From Methanoculleus sp. UBA303 (lineage in GTDB: Archaea > Halobacteriota > Methanomicrobia > Methanomicrobiales > Methanoculleaceae), in the NCBI GenBank assembly GCA_002501655.1, contig DANY01000042.1, forward strand, positions 24,299 through 61,597: a stretch of 37,299 nucleotides of DNA. Direction: 5' to 3'. The notes below the pieces were generated by a model that saw nothing but the letters and a program-made list of their open reading frames with translations, had not been told where the DNA came from and did no database searches. Shown piece after piece: positions 26,072-34,800 of the stretch (position 1 is the first letter of the stretch; the number at the start of each line of letters is the position of its first letter). The position numbers and the translations under genes are program-made.

Positions 26072-26100
26072 CAACCGCCGTGAAAAAAGTATGGCGGTTG
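26072..26100 (-). terminator. Hairpin with T-run after MBF1
   Basis: A perfect 8-bp inverted repeat, caaccgcc and ggcggttg, brackets a loop that reads cttttttca on the minus strand. It begins three bases past the MBF1 stop. The hairpin plus U-run fits an archaeal terminator for MBF1. Confidence 0.5.
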
Positions 26101-26102
26101 CC

Positions 26103-26591
26103 TTATTTCCGGCTCTTTCTGAAGGATATGACGTCGCCGACGGTCATGGTCACCCGTCCCGGGCCGCTGGCGGAGGTGCTGTCTTCGGCCGAATCGATCA
26201 GCCTGATGTTGAGTGCTTTCTCAAGTTTTCGCCGGACGTCGTCTTCGGGGATGAGGTCTCCCTTCTCGATCTTCCGAATGAGGACTTCCCGTTCTTTTAT
26301 CGCCTGTGCGAGGTCGAGAGCGGACCATTCCTTCTCTTCACGGGCGGCACGGATCCGGTCGGCATAATCGTCGACGATCTCTCCTTCCATCAGGTCAAAG
26401 ACGTCCCGCGGCTTCCTCCGGGTCTGCGGGACGGCGAGTCCCGGCTTCTTCTGTGGGGCACCTTTCCGTCGTGGTTGCTGGACTTCTGTACCGTGTTTCG
26501 CGCATCGGGCGCAGACGCTGAGTTCTGCACCCTCAATCTGTATAGTTTTCGACGGTCCTTGCATGGGAGCGCCGCATAGTTCACACTGCAT
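26103..26591 (-). CDS. mbf1: Multiprotein bridging factor 1 (archaeal MBF1)
   Basis: A 162-residue protein with the archaeal MBF1 layout: an N-terminal zinc ribbon (Cys3, Cys6, Cys27, Cys30: CELCG and CARC), a flexible basic linker (PRRKGAPQKKPGLAVPQTRRKP), and a Cro-type helix-turn-helix (DYADRIRAAREEKEWSALDLAQAIKEREVLIRKIEKGDLIPEDDVRRKLEKAL, in parts). In eukaryotes MBF1 bridges TBP and activators; archaeal versions bind ribosomes and are linked to translation. The ATG at 26591 places the first Cys at residue 3, as in relatives; a start nine codons earlier falls inside the promoter region. It is divergent from PAN-1 with a 57-base shared promoter region. Confidence 0.93.
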   Translation of the reverse strand: MQCELCGAPMQGPSKTIQIEGAELSVCARCAKHGTEVQQPRRKGAPQKKPGLAVPQTRRKPRDVFDLMEGEIVDDYADRIRAAREEKEWSALDLAQAIKEREVLIRKIEKGDLIPEDDVRRKLEKALNIRLIDSAEDSTSASGPGRVTMTVGDVISFRKSRK

Positions 26592-26607
26592 AAGTCTCGC
26601 AAACAAC

Positions 26608-26636
26608 TTTATATTCATTTTAACCTATATAATTAA
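26608..26636. promoter_or_regulatory. Shared divergent promoter of MBF1 and PAN-1
   Basis: Two TATA-like tracts lie in the 57-base gap: tttatattc at about 26609-26617, positioned for PAN-1 on the plus strand, and cctatataatt at about 26624-26634, positioned for MBF1 on the minus strand. The boxes are interleaved so that each lies upstream of the other gene's start region. PAN-1 has a gaggag ribosome site just before its ATG. Confidence 0.5.
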
Positions 26637-26648
26637 TCGAGGAGACCT

Positions 26649-27887
26649 ATGGGAGATATCGCTCGGCAGGCACCAGAGAAAGATACAGGTGAAGACATCT
26701 ACCAGTATCTCCTGGAACGAATAACGAACCTCGAAAACCGAAACCTGGAGTTACGCGAGCAGTTCCGCCAGATGGAGTCCGAGAAACGATACGTTGAGAC
26801 CCAGAAGATTCGCTACGAACGCGAGCTGCGAAAACTGAAGAGCGAGATCGAACAACTCAGAAGCCCCCCTCTCGTGATCGGGACGGTTACCGACGTTATC
26901 GACAACAGCCGGGTGATTGTGCGAAGCAGCGCAGGACCGCGGTTTCTGGTCCGTACATCGCAACTTATCGACCCCGATCTCCTCAAACCGGGGGTCCGGT
27001 GCACGCTCAACCAGCAGTCCCTGGCAATCGTGGATGTGCTCCCCACGAGCTACGACGCGCAGATCTACGGGATGGAACTGGTTGAGTCTCCGGAGGAGAC
27101 CTACGAGAACATCGGCGGCCTTGAACCGCAGATCGAGGAGGTCAGGGAAGCCGTCGAGCTCCCCCTGACAAAGCCGCACCTCTTCGAGAAGATCGGCATA
27201 TCCCCGCCGAAGGGCGTGCTGCTCCACGGGCCGCCCGGGACGGGGAAGACGCTCCTCGCGCGGGCGGTGGCCCACCAGACGAACGCGCACTTTCTCCGTG
27301 TGGTCGGCTCGGAACTGGTGCAGAAGTACATAGGTGAGGGGGCCCGCCTGGTCCGGGAACTCTTCGAGCTTGCGAAGCAGAAGTCGCCATCGATCATCTT
27401 CATCGACGAGATCGATGCGATCGGCGCGCACCGGAACGACTCGACGACGTCCGGGGACCGCGAGGTTCAGAGGACGCTGATGCAGCTCCTGGCGGAGATG
27501 GACGGGTTTGACAACCGGGGCGACGTCAAGATCATCGCCGCGACCAACCGGATCGATATCCTCGACCGCGCCCTCCTCCGCCCGGGCCGGTTCGACCGGA
27601 TGATCGAGATACCGCTCCCTGATCACCAGGGGAGGCTTGCCATATTAAAGATCCACACCCTGAACATGAGCCTCGGCGAGGATGTCAACCTCTCAGAGGT
27701 GGCCCGGCTCACGGAGGGCAAGAACGGCGCGGACCTCCGGGCGATATGCATGGAGGCGGGCATGTTTGCCATCAGGATGGAGCGCGATACGATCAACAGC
27801 GACGACTTCATGAAAGCAATCGACAAACTCTCGGTGGACTTCGACCGGCACCACTTCCATACCACCTTCGGCGAGATGTTCGCCTGA
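26649..27887 (+). CDS. pan: Proteasome-activating nucleotidase PAN-1 (C-terminus M-F-A)
   Basis: A 412-residue AAA ATPase that unfolds proteins for the 20S proteasome. An N-terminal coiled coil spans about 15-72 ([20 protein letters not shown] onward); the OB domain follows (about 75-135); the AAA domain has Walker A GPPGTGKT (194-201), Walker B FIDEID (251-256), the pore-loop aromatic in KYIGEG (Tyr227) and the arginine-finger region RPGRFDR. PAN normally docks through a C-terminal HbYX motif (hydrophobic-Tyr-any). This copy ends Met-Phe-Ala, so the key Tyr is replaced by Phe. A second, diverged PAN with a standard ending lies at 28817-29989. Different docking strength, or heteromeric rings, are possible; both are inference. 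Confidence 0.95.
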   Translation: MGDIARQAPEKDTGEDIYQYLLERITNLENRNLELREQFRQMESEKRYVETQKIRYERELRKLKSEIEQLRSPPLVIGTVTDVIDNSRVIVRSSAGPRFLVRTSQLIDPDLLKPGVRCTLNQQSLAIVDVLPTSYDAQIYGMELVESPEETYENIGGLEPQIEEVREAVELPLTKPHLFEKIGISPPKGVLLHGPPGTGKTLLARAVAHQTNAHFLRVVGSELVQKYIGEGARLVRELFELAKQKSPSIIFIDEIDAIGAHRNDSTTSGDREVQRTLMQLLAEMDGFDNRGDVKIIAATNRIDILDRALLRPGRFDRMIEIPLPDHQGRLAILKIHTLNMSLGEDVNLSEVARLTEGKNGADLRAICMEAGMFAIRMERDTINSDDFMKAIDKLSVDFDRHHFHTTFGEMFA

Positions 27888-27904
27888 AGGTGCCTTCATT
27901 TTTT
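27886..27904 (+). terminator. Terminator of PAN-1
   Basis: The palindrome gaaggtgccttc overlaps the stop codon and is followed directly by attttttg. A T-run right after the gene is the usual archaeal termination signal. Confidence 0.5.
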
Positions 27905-28305
27905 GCGGCACTTCTTTTGAATCCAGACCTGACAGGTCCGTACGGCAAGGCCGTTGCGCAACAGGAACCGTGCCCGTTGCGTTAAGTGCAATGTCTGACA
28001 AAGCAGGAAATCGTCCCAAAAGTGCTCAGCGATCGAAGATCCGCCTGATGTAGAGCACTCTTACGCGGATTTTCGAAGAAATTGGCATTCTACAGCGTCG
28101 AATTGGAGATACGGCTTCCTACCGAGTATCGCCACGCGGGGGAAGGACCAGGAGGGGGCGGCCCCCTCCCGGTTGAGGGTTTTGGGAACAGCCTCTATTT
28201 TAGGCCATGTAGGAAACCTTCTGCCGGAGGTCATACCCATACCGACCCTCGTCAACCGGGTGATATCCAGGGTTGGATGAAGCATTTCTACAGCCCCTGC
28301 CCGAC
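27888..28305. other. Gene-free spacer between PAN-1 and the DUF5804-like gene
   Basis: About 418 bases with no supported gene. It contains the PAN-1 terminator, an unremarkable stretch to about 28115, and the partial repeat copy D at 28120-28185. The flanking genes are convergent, so no promoter is required here. Confidence 0.5.
28120..28185 (+). repeat. Intergenic repeat element, copy D (partial)
   Basis: The segment ccgagtatcgccacgcgggg, followed by a gaccaggagggggc/gccccctccc palindrome, aligns with the start of copy B (aatatcgccacggggggcgg and its GGGGA/CCCCT palindrome). The 3' half of the element is missing. Confidence 0.6.
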
Positions 28306-28749
28306 CTACCCGGCCGGGTACTCCTCTTCGGCGCACCAGACCTCGAGAACCGTATCGCCGGGATCCGTCCGGTCGGCATACGCCTCCGGCGTCGCGCCTT
28401 CGTCCATCCATACGGTATCGACCATGTGGTCCCCGGCGATCCGGTAGAGGCAGCGGTACCGCCACGGGTGTTCGGGCTTCACATCCCGCTCATAGATCTG
28501 CCGGGCAAGGTCGGACGAGCAGAAGATGCCCTCCTCAGGCTCGAAGAGGACCTCCTCGACGTATCGCTGGATATACCACCGGAGCTCGGAGGCGAGTGCA
28601 AGCGCACTCCCAAGCGACGCCGTCCGGATGCATATACCATACGCGAGCCGGTCGGGCTGATAAAAGCGAAGGGCCCCCCTGCTGGTATCGGATTTGAGCA
28701 GGGTGGCATAGAGGTCAACCCCCTCCGGCTGAATGAGGAGGACGTTCAT
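28306..28749 (-). CDS. DUF5804-like protein
   Basis: A 147-residue soluble protein. The N-terminus NVLLIQPEGVDLYATLLKSDTSRGALRFY and the middle TASLGSALALASELRWYIQRYVEEVLF resemble a family I recall as DUF5804 from haloarchaea and methanogens (VDLxxxLLxxxTSRxAL, LGxAxxLxxxLxWYxxRFVxEV). No function is known for it. No membrane span or metal cluster is seen. A TATA tract on the minus strand (atattaaagg, about 28787-28796) gives it its own promoter in the 67-base gap after PAN-2, although read-through from PAN-2 is possible. Family naming is from memory; that it is a conserved gene is more certain. Confidence 0.75.
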   Translation of the reverse strand: MNVLLIQPEGVDLYATLLKSDTSRGALRFYQPDRLAYGICIRTASLGSALALASELRWYIQRYVEEVLFEPEEGIFCSSDLARQIYERDVKPEHPWRYRCLYRIAGDHMVDTVWMDEGATPEAYADRTDPGDTVLEVWCAEEEYPAG

Positions 28750-28816
28750 CGTCTATCTGATGGACCGGAGAGACCGATAAGGATTCCTTTAATATCCATG
28801 GATGGAGGAATCCCCA

Positions 28817-29989
28817 TCAGGTATACATGCGGCTATCGGGTGCCGCCACTTCGCGCTTCACCTTCTTGATCGCCGCGAGGAAGTCTTCCCGGTCGATGGC
28901 ATCGGCATCCCGCCGGATCGCCATCATGCCGGCCTCGCGGCAGATCGCCTGCAGCTCCGCACCGGTGGTGTTCCCGGCGAGTTCCGCAAGCTCGGCGAGG
29001 TCCACGTTCCCGGAAAGGGACATCTTTGCGGTGTGGATCTTCAGGATCTCAAGGCGTGCTCCGGCGTCGGGGAGCGGAACCGCGATGATCCGGTCGAACC
29101 GGCCGGGACGGAGGAGGGCCGGGTCCAGCATATCGATCCGGTTGGTCGCCGCCATGATCCGGACGTTGCCGCGGTTCCCAAAGCCGTCCATCTCCGCGAG
29201 GAGTTGCATCAGCGTCCGCTGGACCTCGGCGCTGCCGGAGGTTCCGTCGTTGGTGCGCATGCTCCCGATCGCATCGATCTCGTCGATGAAGACGATTGCC
29301 GGAGCGCGTTCCCGGGCGAGGATGAAGAGCTCCCGCACGAGTTGCGCGCCCTCCCCGATGTACTTGTGGACAAGTTCACTCCCGGACATCCTGATGAACC
29401 GGGCCTTGGACTGGCGGGCAACAGCCTTTGCGATCAGGGTCTTTCCCGTGCCTGGCGGCCCGTAGAGGAGGATGCCTTTCGGGGGCTCGACGCCAACGCG
29501 CTCGTAGATCTCGGGCTTCGTGAGCGGGTACTCGACCGCTTCCCTGACCTCCTCGATCTCGTCTTTCAGGCCGCCGACCTGCTCGAACGTGACGTTTGGC
29601 TGTTCGTCGAGTTCCATGACCCTGACCCTCGAGTCGTAGGTGTTGGCGATCGTCTTGACGACGGAGAGCGTGTTGTTCACCGCCACCTTCATTCCGGGCT
29701 TGAGGATGCGGTGGAGCTTCTCGCTGACCGTGGTGACGTACTCCTGGTTGTTGCCCTGTTGCCGGAGATACACCTCGCCGTTCTCCAGCACATCGACCAC
29801 AGCGGCAACAAACAGCGGCACCCTTTTTAACTGACCGTTCTCTTTTCGGAGTTGCAGGACCTCCTTCTCAAGCAGCTCATTTTTTAGTTTGTAATCCAGG
29901 ATCTGCGCCTTCAGGTCCTGAATCTGGAGGGTGAGCATGTCGTGCTCGCTGCCAGGATTGCTGCCAATGGTTTCGTCCATGTCACTCAT
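28817..29989 (-). CDS. pan: Proteasome-activating nucleotidase PAN-2 (canonical HbYX)
   Basis: A 390-residue AAA ATPase, paralogue of PAN-1. The N-terminal coiled coil (about 15-55) is shorter; the OB domain follows (about 58-118); Walker A GPPGTGKT is at 177-184, Walker B FIDEID at 234-239, the pore loop is KYIGEG (Tyr210), and RPGRFDR is present. The C-terminus is Met-Tyr-Thr, a standard HbYX motif that inserts into the alpha-ring pockets of the 20S proteasome to open its gate. It is therefore the more conventional proteasome activator of the two. It is divergent from the phosphomevalonate dehydratase subunit gene across a palindromic promoter. A Met at 29980 is an alternative start. Confidence 0.95.
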   Translation of the reverse strand: MSDMDETIGSNPGSEHDMLTLQIQDLKAQILDYKLKNELLEKEVLQLRKENGQLKRVPLFVAAVVDVLENGEVYLRQQGNNQEYVTTVSEKLHRILKPGMKVAVNNTLSVVKTIANTYDSRVRVMELDEQPNVTFEQVGGLKDEIEEVREAVEYPLTKPEIYERVGVEPPKGILLYGPPGTGKTLIAKAVARQSKARFIRMSGSELVHKYIGEGAQLVRELFILARERAPAIVFIDEIDAIGSMRTNDGTSGSAEVQRTLMQLLAEMDGFGNRGNVRIMAATNRIDMLDPALLRPGRFDRIIAVPLPDAGARLEILKIHTAKMSLSGNVDLAELAELAGNTTGAELQAICREAGMMAIRRDADAIDREDFLAAIKKVKREVAAPDSRMYT

Positions 29990-30005
29990 ATAGTTGGATC
30001 TCCAA

Positions 30006-30021
30006 CCACATTATAGTGTGG
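30006..30021. promoter_or_regulatory. Palindrome over the shared PAN-2 / DUF126 TATA box
   Basis: The 16-base sequence ccacattatagtgtgg is a near-perfect palindrome (7 of 8 pairs) whose centre is the TATA-like ttata. It lies about 20 nt before the DUF126 ATG (30033) and 17 nt before the PAN-2 ATG (29989) on the other strand. It can act as the TATA box for both and, being symmetric, may also be an operator for a dimeric regulator. Confidence 0.5.
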
Positions 30022-30032
30022 TGGCAGTGATC

Positions 30033-30422
30033 ATGCAAGGCAGAGGCATATCCCGTGGTATAGGTAACGGAGAGCTCCTCGTATCGTCTGAACCTATATC
30101 GTTCCTCTCGGGCGTCAACCCCGAGACCGGTATCATCGTGGAGAAGGGACACCCGCTTGAGGGGCAATCCATAGCCGGGCGCGTCCTCGCCTTCCCGTAT
30201 GGGAAAGGGTCGACAGTCGGTTCTTACGTCATCTACGCGCTGAAGCAGAACAATCTAGCCCCTGCGGCGATCATCAATACCGAGACCGAACCGATCATTG
30301 CGGTCGGGGCGATCATCGCGGAGATCCCGATGGTCGACCGTCTCCCGCCGGAGTTCTCCTGCCTCGCACCCGGCACCCGGGTGACGGTGAACGGGGATAC
30401 GGGCGAGGTATCATATGATTAA
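30033..30422 (+). CDS. Phosphomevalonate dehydratase small subunit (DUF126)
   Basis: A 129-residue protein of the DUF126/aconitase-X swivel-domain family. The MQGRGISRGIGNGELLVS start, GHPLEGQSIAGRVLAFPYGKGSTVGSYVIYALKQN and ETEPIIAVGAIIAEIPMVDR are diagnostic; the Ser/Thr in GKGSTVGSY lies at the active site. With the large AcnX (DUF521) subunit it forms phosphomevalonate dehydratase of the archaeal modified mevalonate pathway, making trans-anhydromevalonate 5-phosphate for isoprenoid lipids. The large subunit is not in this window. The ATG at 30033 fits a leaderless start behind the palindromic TATA at 30006-30021. Confidence 0.92.
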   Translation: MQGRGISRGIGNGELLVSSEPISFLSGVNPETGIIVEKGHPLEGQSIAGRVLAFPYGKGSTVGSYVIYALKQNNLAPAAIINTETEPIIAVGAIIAEIPMVDRLPPEFSCLAPGTRVTVNGDTGEVSYD

Positions 30423-30431
30423 GACTGCTTG

Positions 30432-30872
30432 ATGCCCCCTGTGCAGACCTACTACGACATCCTGGGTGTCGCCCCAGACGCGACCCCCGAAGAGATCCGG
30501 GTCGCTTACCGGAATCTCGCTAAACGGTACCATCCGGATGTCAACCCTGCTCCGGATGCAGGCGAGCGGTTCATCGCCATCCAGCAGGCATACGAGACGC
30601 TGATCGACCCGGAGGCCCGGGCGCGCTACGACCTCGCTCTCCAGCAGGGAGGTGCCGGCCCCGGGCCGCATGACCCGTTCCGGCCCCGGGCGGCCGGAGC
30701 GGAAGGACAGCCGGCATGGACGCCAGGGTTCACCTGGAGAGCACAGGCGCCCGGTTCCAGGACCGGGTGGATCGGCCTCATAGTGATCCTGGTCGTCTGG
30801 GGCATGGCGATCATCCTCATGCTCGTGTTATCGCTCCTCTCCCGTCTGGTTACGGGCGGCAGGCGGCAGTAG
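30432..30872 (+). CDS. Membrane-anchored J-domain protein
   Basis: A 146-residue protein with an N-terminal J domain (residues about 6-68): [24 protein letters not shown], the HPD tripeptide at 34-36 that stimulates Hsp70 ATPase, then [22 protein letters not shown] Gly/Pro-rich linker follows, and a single C-terminal membrane span ([20 protein letters not shown]) before a basic tail GGRRQ. Full DnaJ features (zinc fingers, substrate domain) are missing, so it likely recruits DnaK or another partner to the membrane. It starts nine bases after the DUF126 stop and is probably co-transcribed with it. ATG 30432 is preferred over the TTG codon just before it. Confidence 0.88.
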   Translation: MPPVQTYYDILGVAPDATPEEIRVAYRNLAKRYHPDVNPAPDAGERFIAIQQAYETLIDPEARARYDLALQQGGAGPGPHDPFRPRAAGAEGQPAWTPGFTWRAQAPGSRTGWIGLIVILVVWGMAIILMLVLSLLSRLVTGGRRQ

Positions 30873-30910
30873 CGCCCTTTCGTGCCGGGAGAGGGCATCC
30901 CTTCCATCCG

Positions 30911-30980
30911 CCCCCCGGAACGACAGGACCCTCCTGGTGCCGGGAGTCCCGGCAGTAACCGGTCCTGCCGTTCCGGAGGG
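30911..30980. repeat. Long inverted repeat after the J-domain gene
   Basis: ccccccggaacgacaggacc (30911-30930) is complementary to ggtcctgccgttccggaggg (30961-30980) with two mismatches in 20 pairs. The 30-base loop contains a smaller gccggga/tcccggc hairpin. It lies in the 228-base gap before the rubredoxin gene. A transcript end, a small miniature inverted-repeat element or an RNA hairpin are all possible. Confidence 0.6.
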
Positions 30981-31100
30981 CGGAGAGGCCCGGAACCCGC
31001 GGCGCGCCGGATCACGCGAAACCTTATCAGGTGGAACCACTTCTCAACACCTCCACCATGTTCGTACAGGGTTAGTCATCCCTGGGTGAGTGTGATCCGC

Positions 31101-31487
31101 ATGGAGAAAGTGAAACGATACCGGTGCAAGTACTGCAACTACGTCTACTCCCCGCTGCGGGGCGAACCCCACCGCGGCGTCCCGGCAGGTACCGCGTTTG
31201 AAGACCTCCCGGAGGACTACATATGCCCGGTCTGCGGTGCGACCGGCAAAGGCCCGATCGGGGCGTGGGGATTCGAACCCTGGGAGCCGACGAAGTACGT
31301 CTGCAAGATCTGTGGCTATGTGTATGACAAAAGTCGCGGCGAACCGCTCCGCGGCTACCCGAAAGGCACTGCATTCGAAGACCTGCCGGAGGATTATACC
31401 TGCCCGGTCTGCGGGATGGATCCGAAGATTACGAGTTTCTACGGACCGGTCGGCAAGGCGCAGTTTGACCCCATCATGGATGTCTGA
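31101..31487 (+). CDS. Two-domain rubredoxin
   Basis: A 128-residue electron-transfer protein made of two rubredoxin domains in tandem, each with one Fe(Cys)4 site: Cys9, 12, 42, 45 and Cys68, 71, 101, 104 (CKYC...CPVCG and CKIC...CPVCG). Each has the typical [21 protein letters not shown] segment, with Tyr where most rubredoxins have Trp just before the second Cys pair. The two halves are strongly alike, pointing to internal duplication. In methanogens rubredoxins supply electrons to oxygen-detoxifying enzymes (rubrerythrin, flavodiiron protein); no such partner is adjacent. A short C-terminal extension ([19 protein letters not shown]) is unusual. The ATG at 31101 is chosen because the domain begins directly after it. 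Confidence 0.92.
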   Translation: MEKVKRYRCKYCNYVYSPLRGEPHRGVPAGTAFEDLPEDYICPVCGATGKGPIGAWGFEPWEPTKYVCKICGYVYDKSRGEPLRGYPKGTAFEDLPEDYTCPVCGMDPKITSFYGPVGKAQFDPIMDV

Positions 31488-31853
31488 CCCAGGAGGCGAT
31501 CCAGCCCGGTCTCTCTCTCCCGGACTTTTTATAGGCGGGCTCCCCGGCGCTTCACCCCATAAGGCGCATGGCCAGAGGTCGCCGTGGAGCGCGCCCGCCC
31601 ACATATCGATGCCGCCGGGAACACGATGCTCCGACACGATGCAACGATTTCCTGCGGGGGCACTTCCTCTCGGAAGCCGTAGTATTCGGTAGAGCAGAAC
31701 CAATCCGTGTAGACAAACCGGTCTTCTCAAATAGTGACGAATGCACCAACCTTAGGGAGACAGAACAGTTACTCGCGAGAAGGGTAATTATCCACAGAGA
31801 GTGTAAGCGTTGAACACTCACATATCATACAAATTTGCGGCAGATGGTGGCGG
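31488..31853. other. Spacer before the TPR gene
   Basis: A 366-base gap. A TATA-like tract (tttttatag) lies near 31529-31537 and a second (catatcatac) at about 31821-31830, some 25 nt before the TPR start codon, which suggests a short leader for that gene. The only open frame is the doubtful one at 31568-31813. Confidence 0.4.
31568..31813 (+). CDS. Doubtful 81-residue ORF
   Basis: An ATG about 30 nt downstream of a TATA-like tract opens an 81-residue basic frame (ARGRRGARPPTYRCRREHD at the start, LLARRVIIHRECKR at the end). Four Cys are present. Codon use differs from the surrounding genes, with many AGA and CGA codons. I recognise no family, and it may be chance. Confidence 0.25.
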   Translation: MARGRRGARPPTYRCRREHDAPTRCNDFLRGHFLSEAVVFGRAEPIRVDKPVFSNSDECTNLRETEQLLARRVIIHRECKR

Positions 31854-34800
31854 ATGGATTTCTTCAGTAATATTCTTGGACAGGGGAAGAATGCGAACCC
31901 CTCGATAAAGCAGGGAACCTCTCAGTTTGAGGCCGGGAACTACAGCGAGGCGGTGAAGAGTTTCGAGAAAGCGCTCAAGATCGACCCTGAAAACGGCCCG
32001 GTCCGACTCTCCATGGGCCTGGCGCTCGCCTGTCTCGGCAGGGACGGCGAAGCCGCAGAGTGGCTCAGGAAGGCTCTCGAGTCTTCTCCCGGCGATGCCG
32101 AGATACTGCGAAGACTGGGGCACACTCTCGCCCGGACCGGCGATTATGAGGAGGCCGCCGGATGTTTCGAGAGGATCGTTGAAGCAAACCCCGCGGATAC
32201 GAACGCCGCGTACTGGCAGGGAGAGATGCTTGAGAGGCTCAACCGGTATGCCGATGCGGCGGCAGCCTACGCACGAGCGCTGGACGGAGATCCGGAGGAT
32301 GTTGTCCTGCGGGAGAGACTCGGGAGAATGCTCGAGCGAACCGGTGACTTCGGGGAAGCGGCGGCCTGCTTTGAGCGGATCCACCGGGTCAACCCCGGCA
32401 ACACCGATGCGCTTGCGAGAATAGGGGCCGCCCTCCTGTATAAGGGAGATTACCCCGGAGCCGTCGAGTCGTTCGGCCGGGTGCTCGATACAGAACCCCG
32501 CAACCTCAACGCACTCTACGGCAAGGCCCGGGCGTTCGAGCACCTCGGCCGGTTCCTGGACGCCGCCGGCTGTTACGGGGAGATCGCAGCCGCCGATCCG
32601 GGGAACCTCCCTGTTCTGTACCACCGCGGCTCGCTCCTCCTCCGGGCGGGAAGATATGTGGAGGCGATGGACTGCTTCGATAAGGTCGCCCTTGCCGATC
32701 CGGACCATATCCCTGTGCGCTATTCCATGGGCCTGGTCTACGATACGCTCGGCCGCTACGACCGGGCGGTCAAGAACTTCGATCATATCCTGAAGCACGA
32801 TCAGGGTCAGGTCCACGTGTGGTACTCCCGCGGCATGGCGCTCTTCCACCTCGGCCAGTACGCCGAGGCGATCCGGTCGTTCGACCGTGTGCTTGAGAAC
32901 CGGGCAATGACCGGGATGAAGTGGATCGGGAGCAGCACCGACCTTGCGCTCTTCGAGCGAGAAGAGGCTGAAAACCCCCGGAAGCCGAAACCCTTGAAGT
33001 TCGATGCCCAGAATGATATCGTCCTGAACTGCCGGGGAGTTGCGTTGCTCCACCTGGGGAGGTACGCGGAGGCGCAGGAGAACTTCGAGCACATCCTCGA
33101 GGCCGACCCCGGAAACATCCCCACGCGGCTGCAGAGTGGCACCGCACTCATCCACCTTGGCAGGTATGACGAGGCAAACCGCTGCCTGGACGCGGTTCTT
33201 GAGAAAGAGCCGCATAACGCCGTAGCCCGTTCGATGAAGGCGGACGTCCTCATGAACCTTGGCAGGTACGGCGACGCGCTGGCATCTCTTGACAGGATTC
33301 AGGACGCCGGTGGAGACGACCTCCATCTCCTGCATAGGAAGGGAGATGCCCTGATGCACCTCTCCCGGTATGCGGAGGCGGCGGAGACGTTCGGTGCCCT
33401 CCTCGATATCAACCCCGGAGATACGGCAGCGGAGAGGTGCAGGGGAGACGCGCTCATGCACCTTGGCGAGTACGGGAAGGCGCTCACCTGCTATGACCAG
33501 GCACTTCAGGGCGACCCGGCTGACCGTGTCGCCCGGCTCGGTCGGAGCACGGCGCTCGAACGTCTCGGGCGGTATGCGGAGGCGCTCGAGTCCGCCGACC
33601 AGGTGGCGGAGGCAAATCCCGGAGATACCGGGATACTTGCCCGGAAGGCACGGATCTTCGAGGACCTCGGGCGCCACACTGCGGCGGCTGACTGCTACAA
33701 AGCCCTCCTTGCAGCAGACCCGGACGCCGGGGGATACCTGGTGAACCTCGGAGTCGTCCTCGCCACGCTCGGGCGGTATGAGGAGGCTGCCGAACTGTTC
33801 GGGCAGGCCATTACGGCCGACCCGGGCGACCTCTTTGCATGGTTTAACCGGGGCCGGGCCCTTGAGCGGATGGGGCAGTACGCAGGTGCAGCGGAGTGTT
33901 ATGCAAGAGTGACCGACGGGCGGCCGGAAGATACCGGTGCCTGCTTTGCGCTCGCCGTCGCACTCGCACAGCTCGGCAGGCACCAGGAGGCGATTGCATG
34001 CTGCGACCGGGTGCTCGCCTCCGACGCCTCGAATGCGGCGGCCATAAAGATCCGGGCAGATATGCTGGAAGCCGTCGGCAGGCACGAAGAGGCGGGCGAA
34101 GCGTATGAGTCCTACCTGAAGAACTCTCCCGACGATCGGGATGCGAGAATGGCGTTCGGCATGGCACTCGAGCGGGGCGGGAGGTTTGGCGACGCAATCC
34201 GGCAGTACGCGCTGGTGCTCAAGGGCGATGAGCGTGACACCGAGGCATGGTACACCCTCGAGAGCGCTCTTGTGCATATGGGACGGTATGAAGAGGCGCT
34301 GGAGTGTTCCAACGGCATCATCGAGGCCAGCCCGGAGAACCGGGCTGCCTGGCAGCGGCGGGGTGAGATCTTCATGTGGCTCGGGCGTTACGCCGACGCG
34401 GTGGAATGCTTCGAGAAGGTGATCAGGGCCGACCCGGCCGACACCCTCACCCTGCGGAGACTCGGGGAGGCGCACGAGAAGGCCGGCAGATACGAGGATG
34501 CCCTCGCCGCCTACACGCAGGTGCTGGAACGGGAACCGACAAGCATCGAGAGCCTGCATGCCCGGGCATCGGCCCTCATCCATCTCGGTCGTTACGGGGA
34601 GGCGGTCAAGCCGATAGACAAGATCATCGTCCTTCAGACTGAGAACCCTGCCGCCCTCTTTATGCGGGGGACGGTGCTCGAGAAGGCGGGCAGGTACGAC
34701 GACGCTCTCGCGAGTTACGAGAAGGCGCTCTCAGTCGACCCGGAGAACGCGGCCGTCTGGAACGCTACGGGGGTGCTTATGGATACGCTCGGACGGCATG

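Noticed and set aside
31818..34583. A 921-codon open frame on the minus strand inside the TPR gene
   Set aside because: It is the complement of highly regular GC-rich TPR repeats; its protein is a low-complexity repeat of shadow motifs with no family match, while the plus strand has perfect TPR periodicity.
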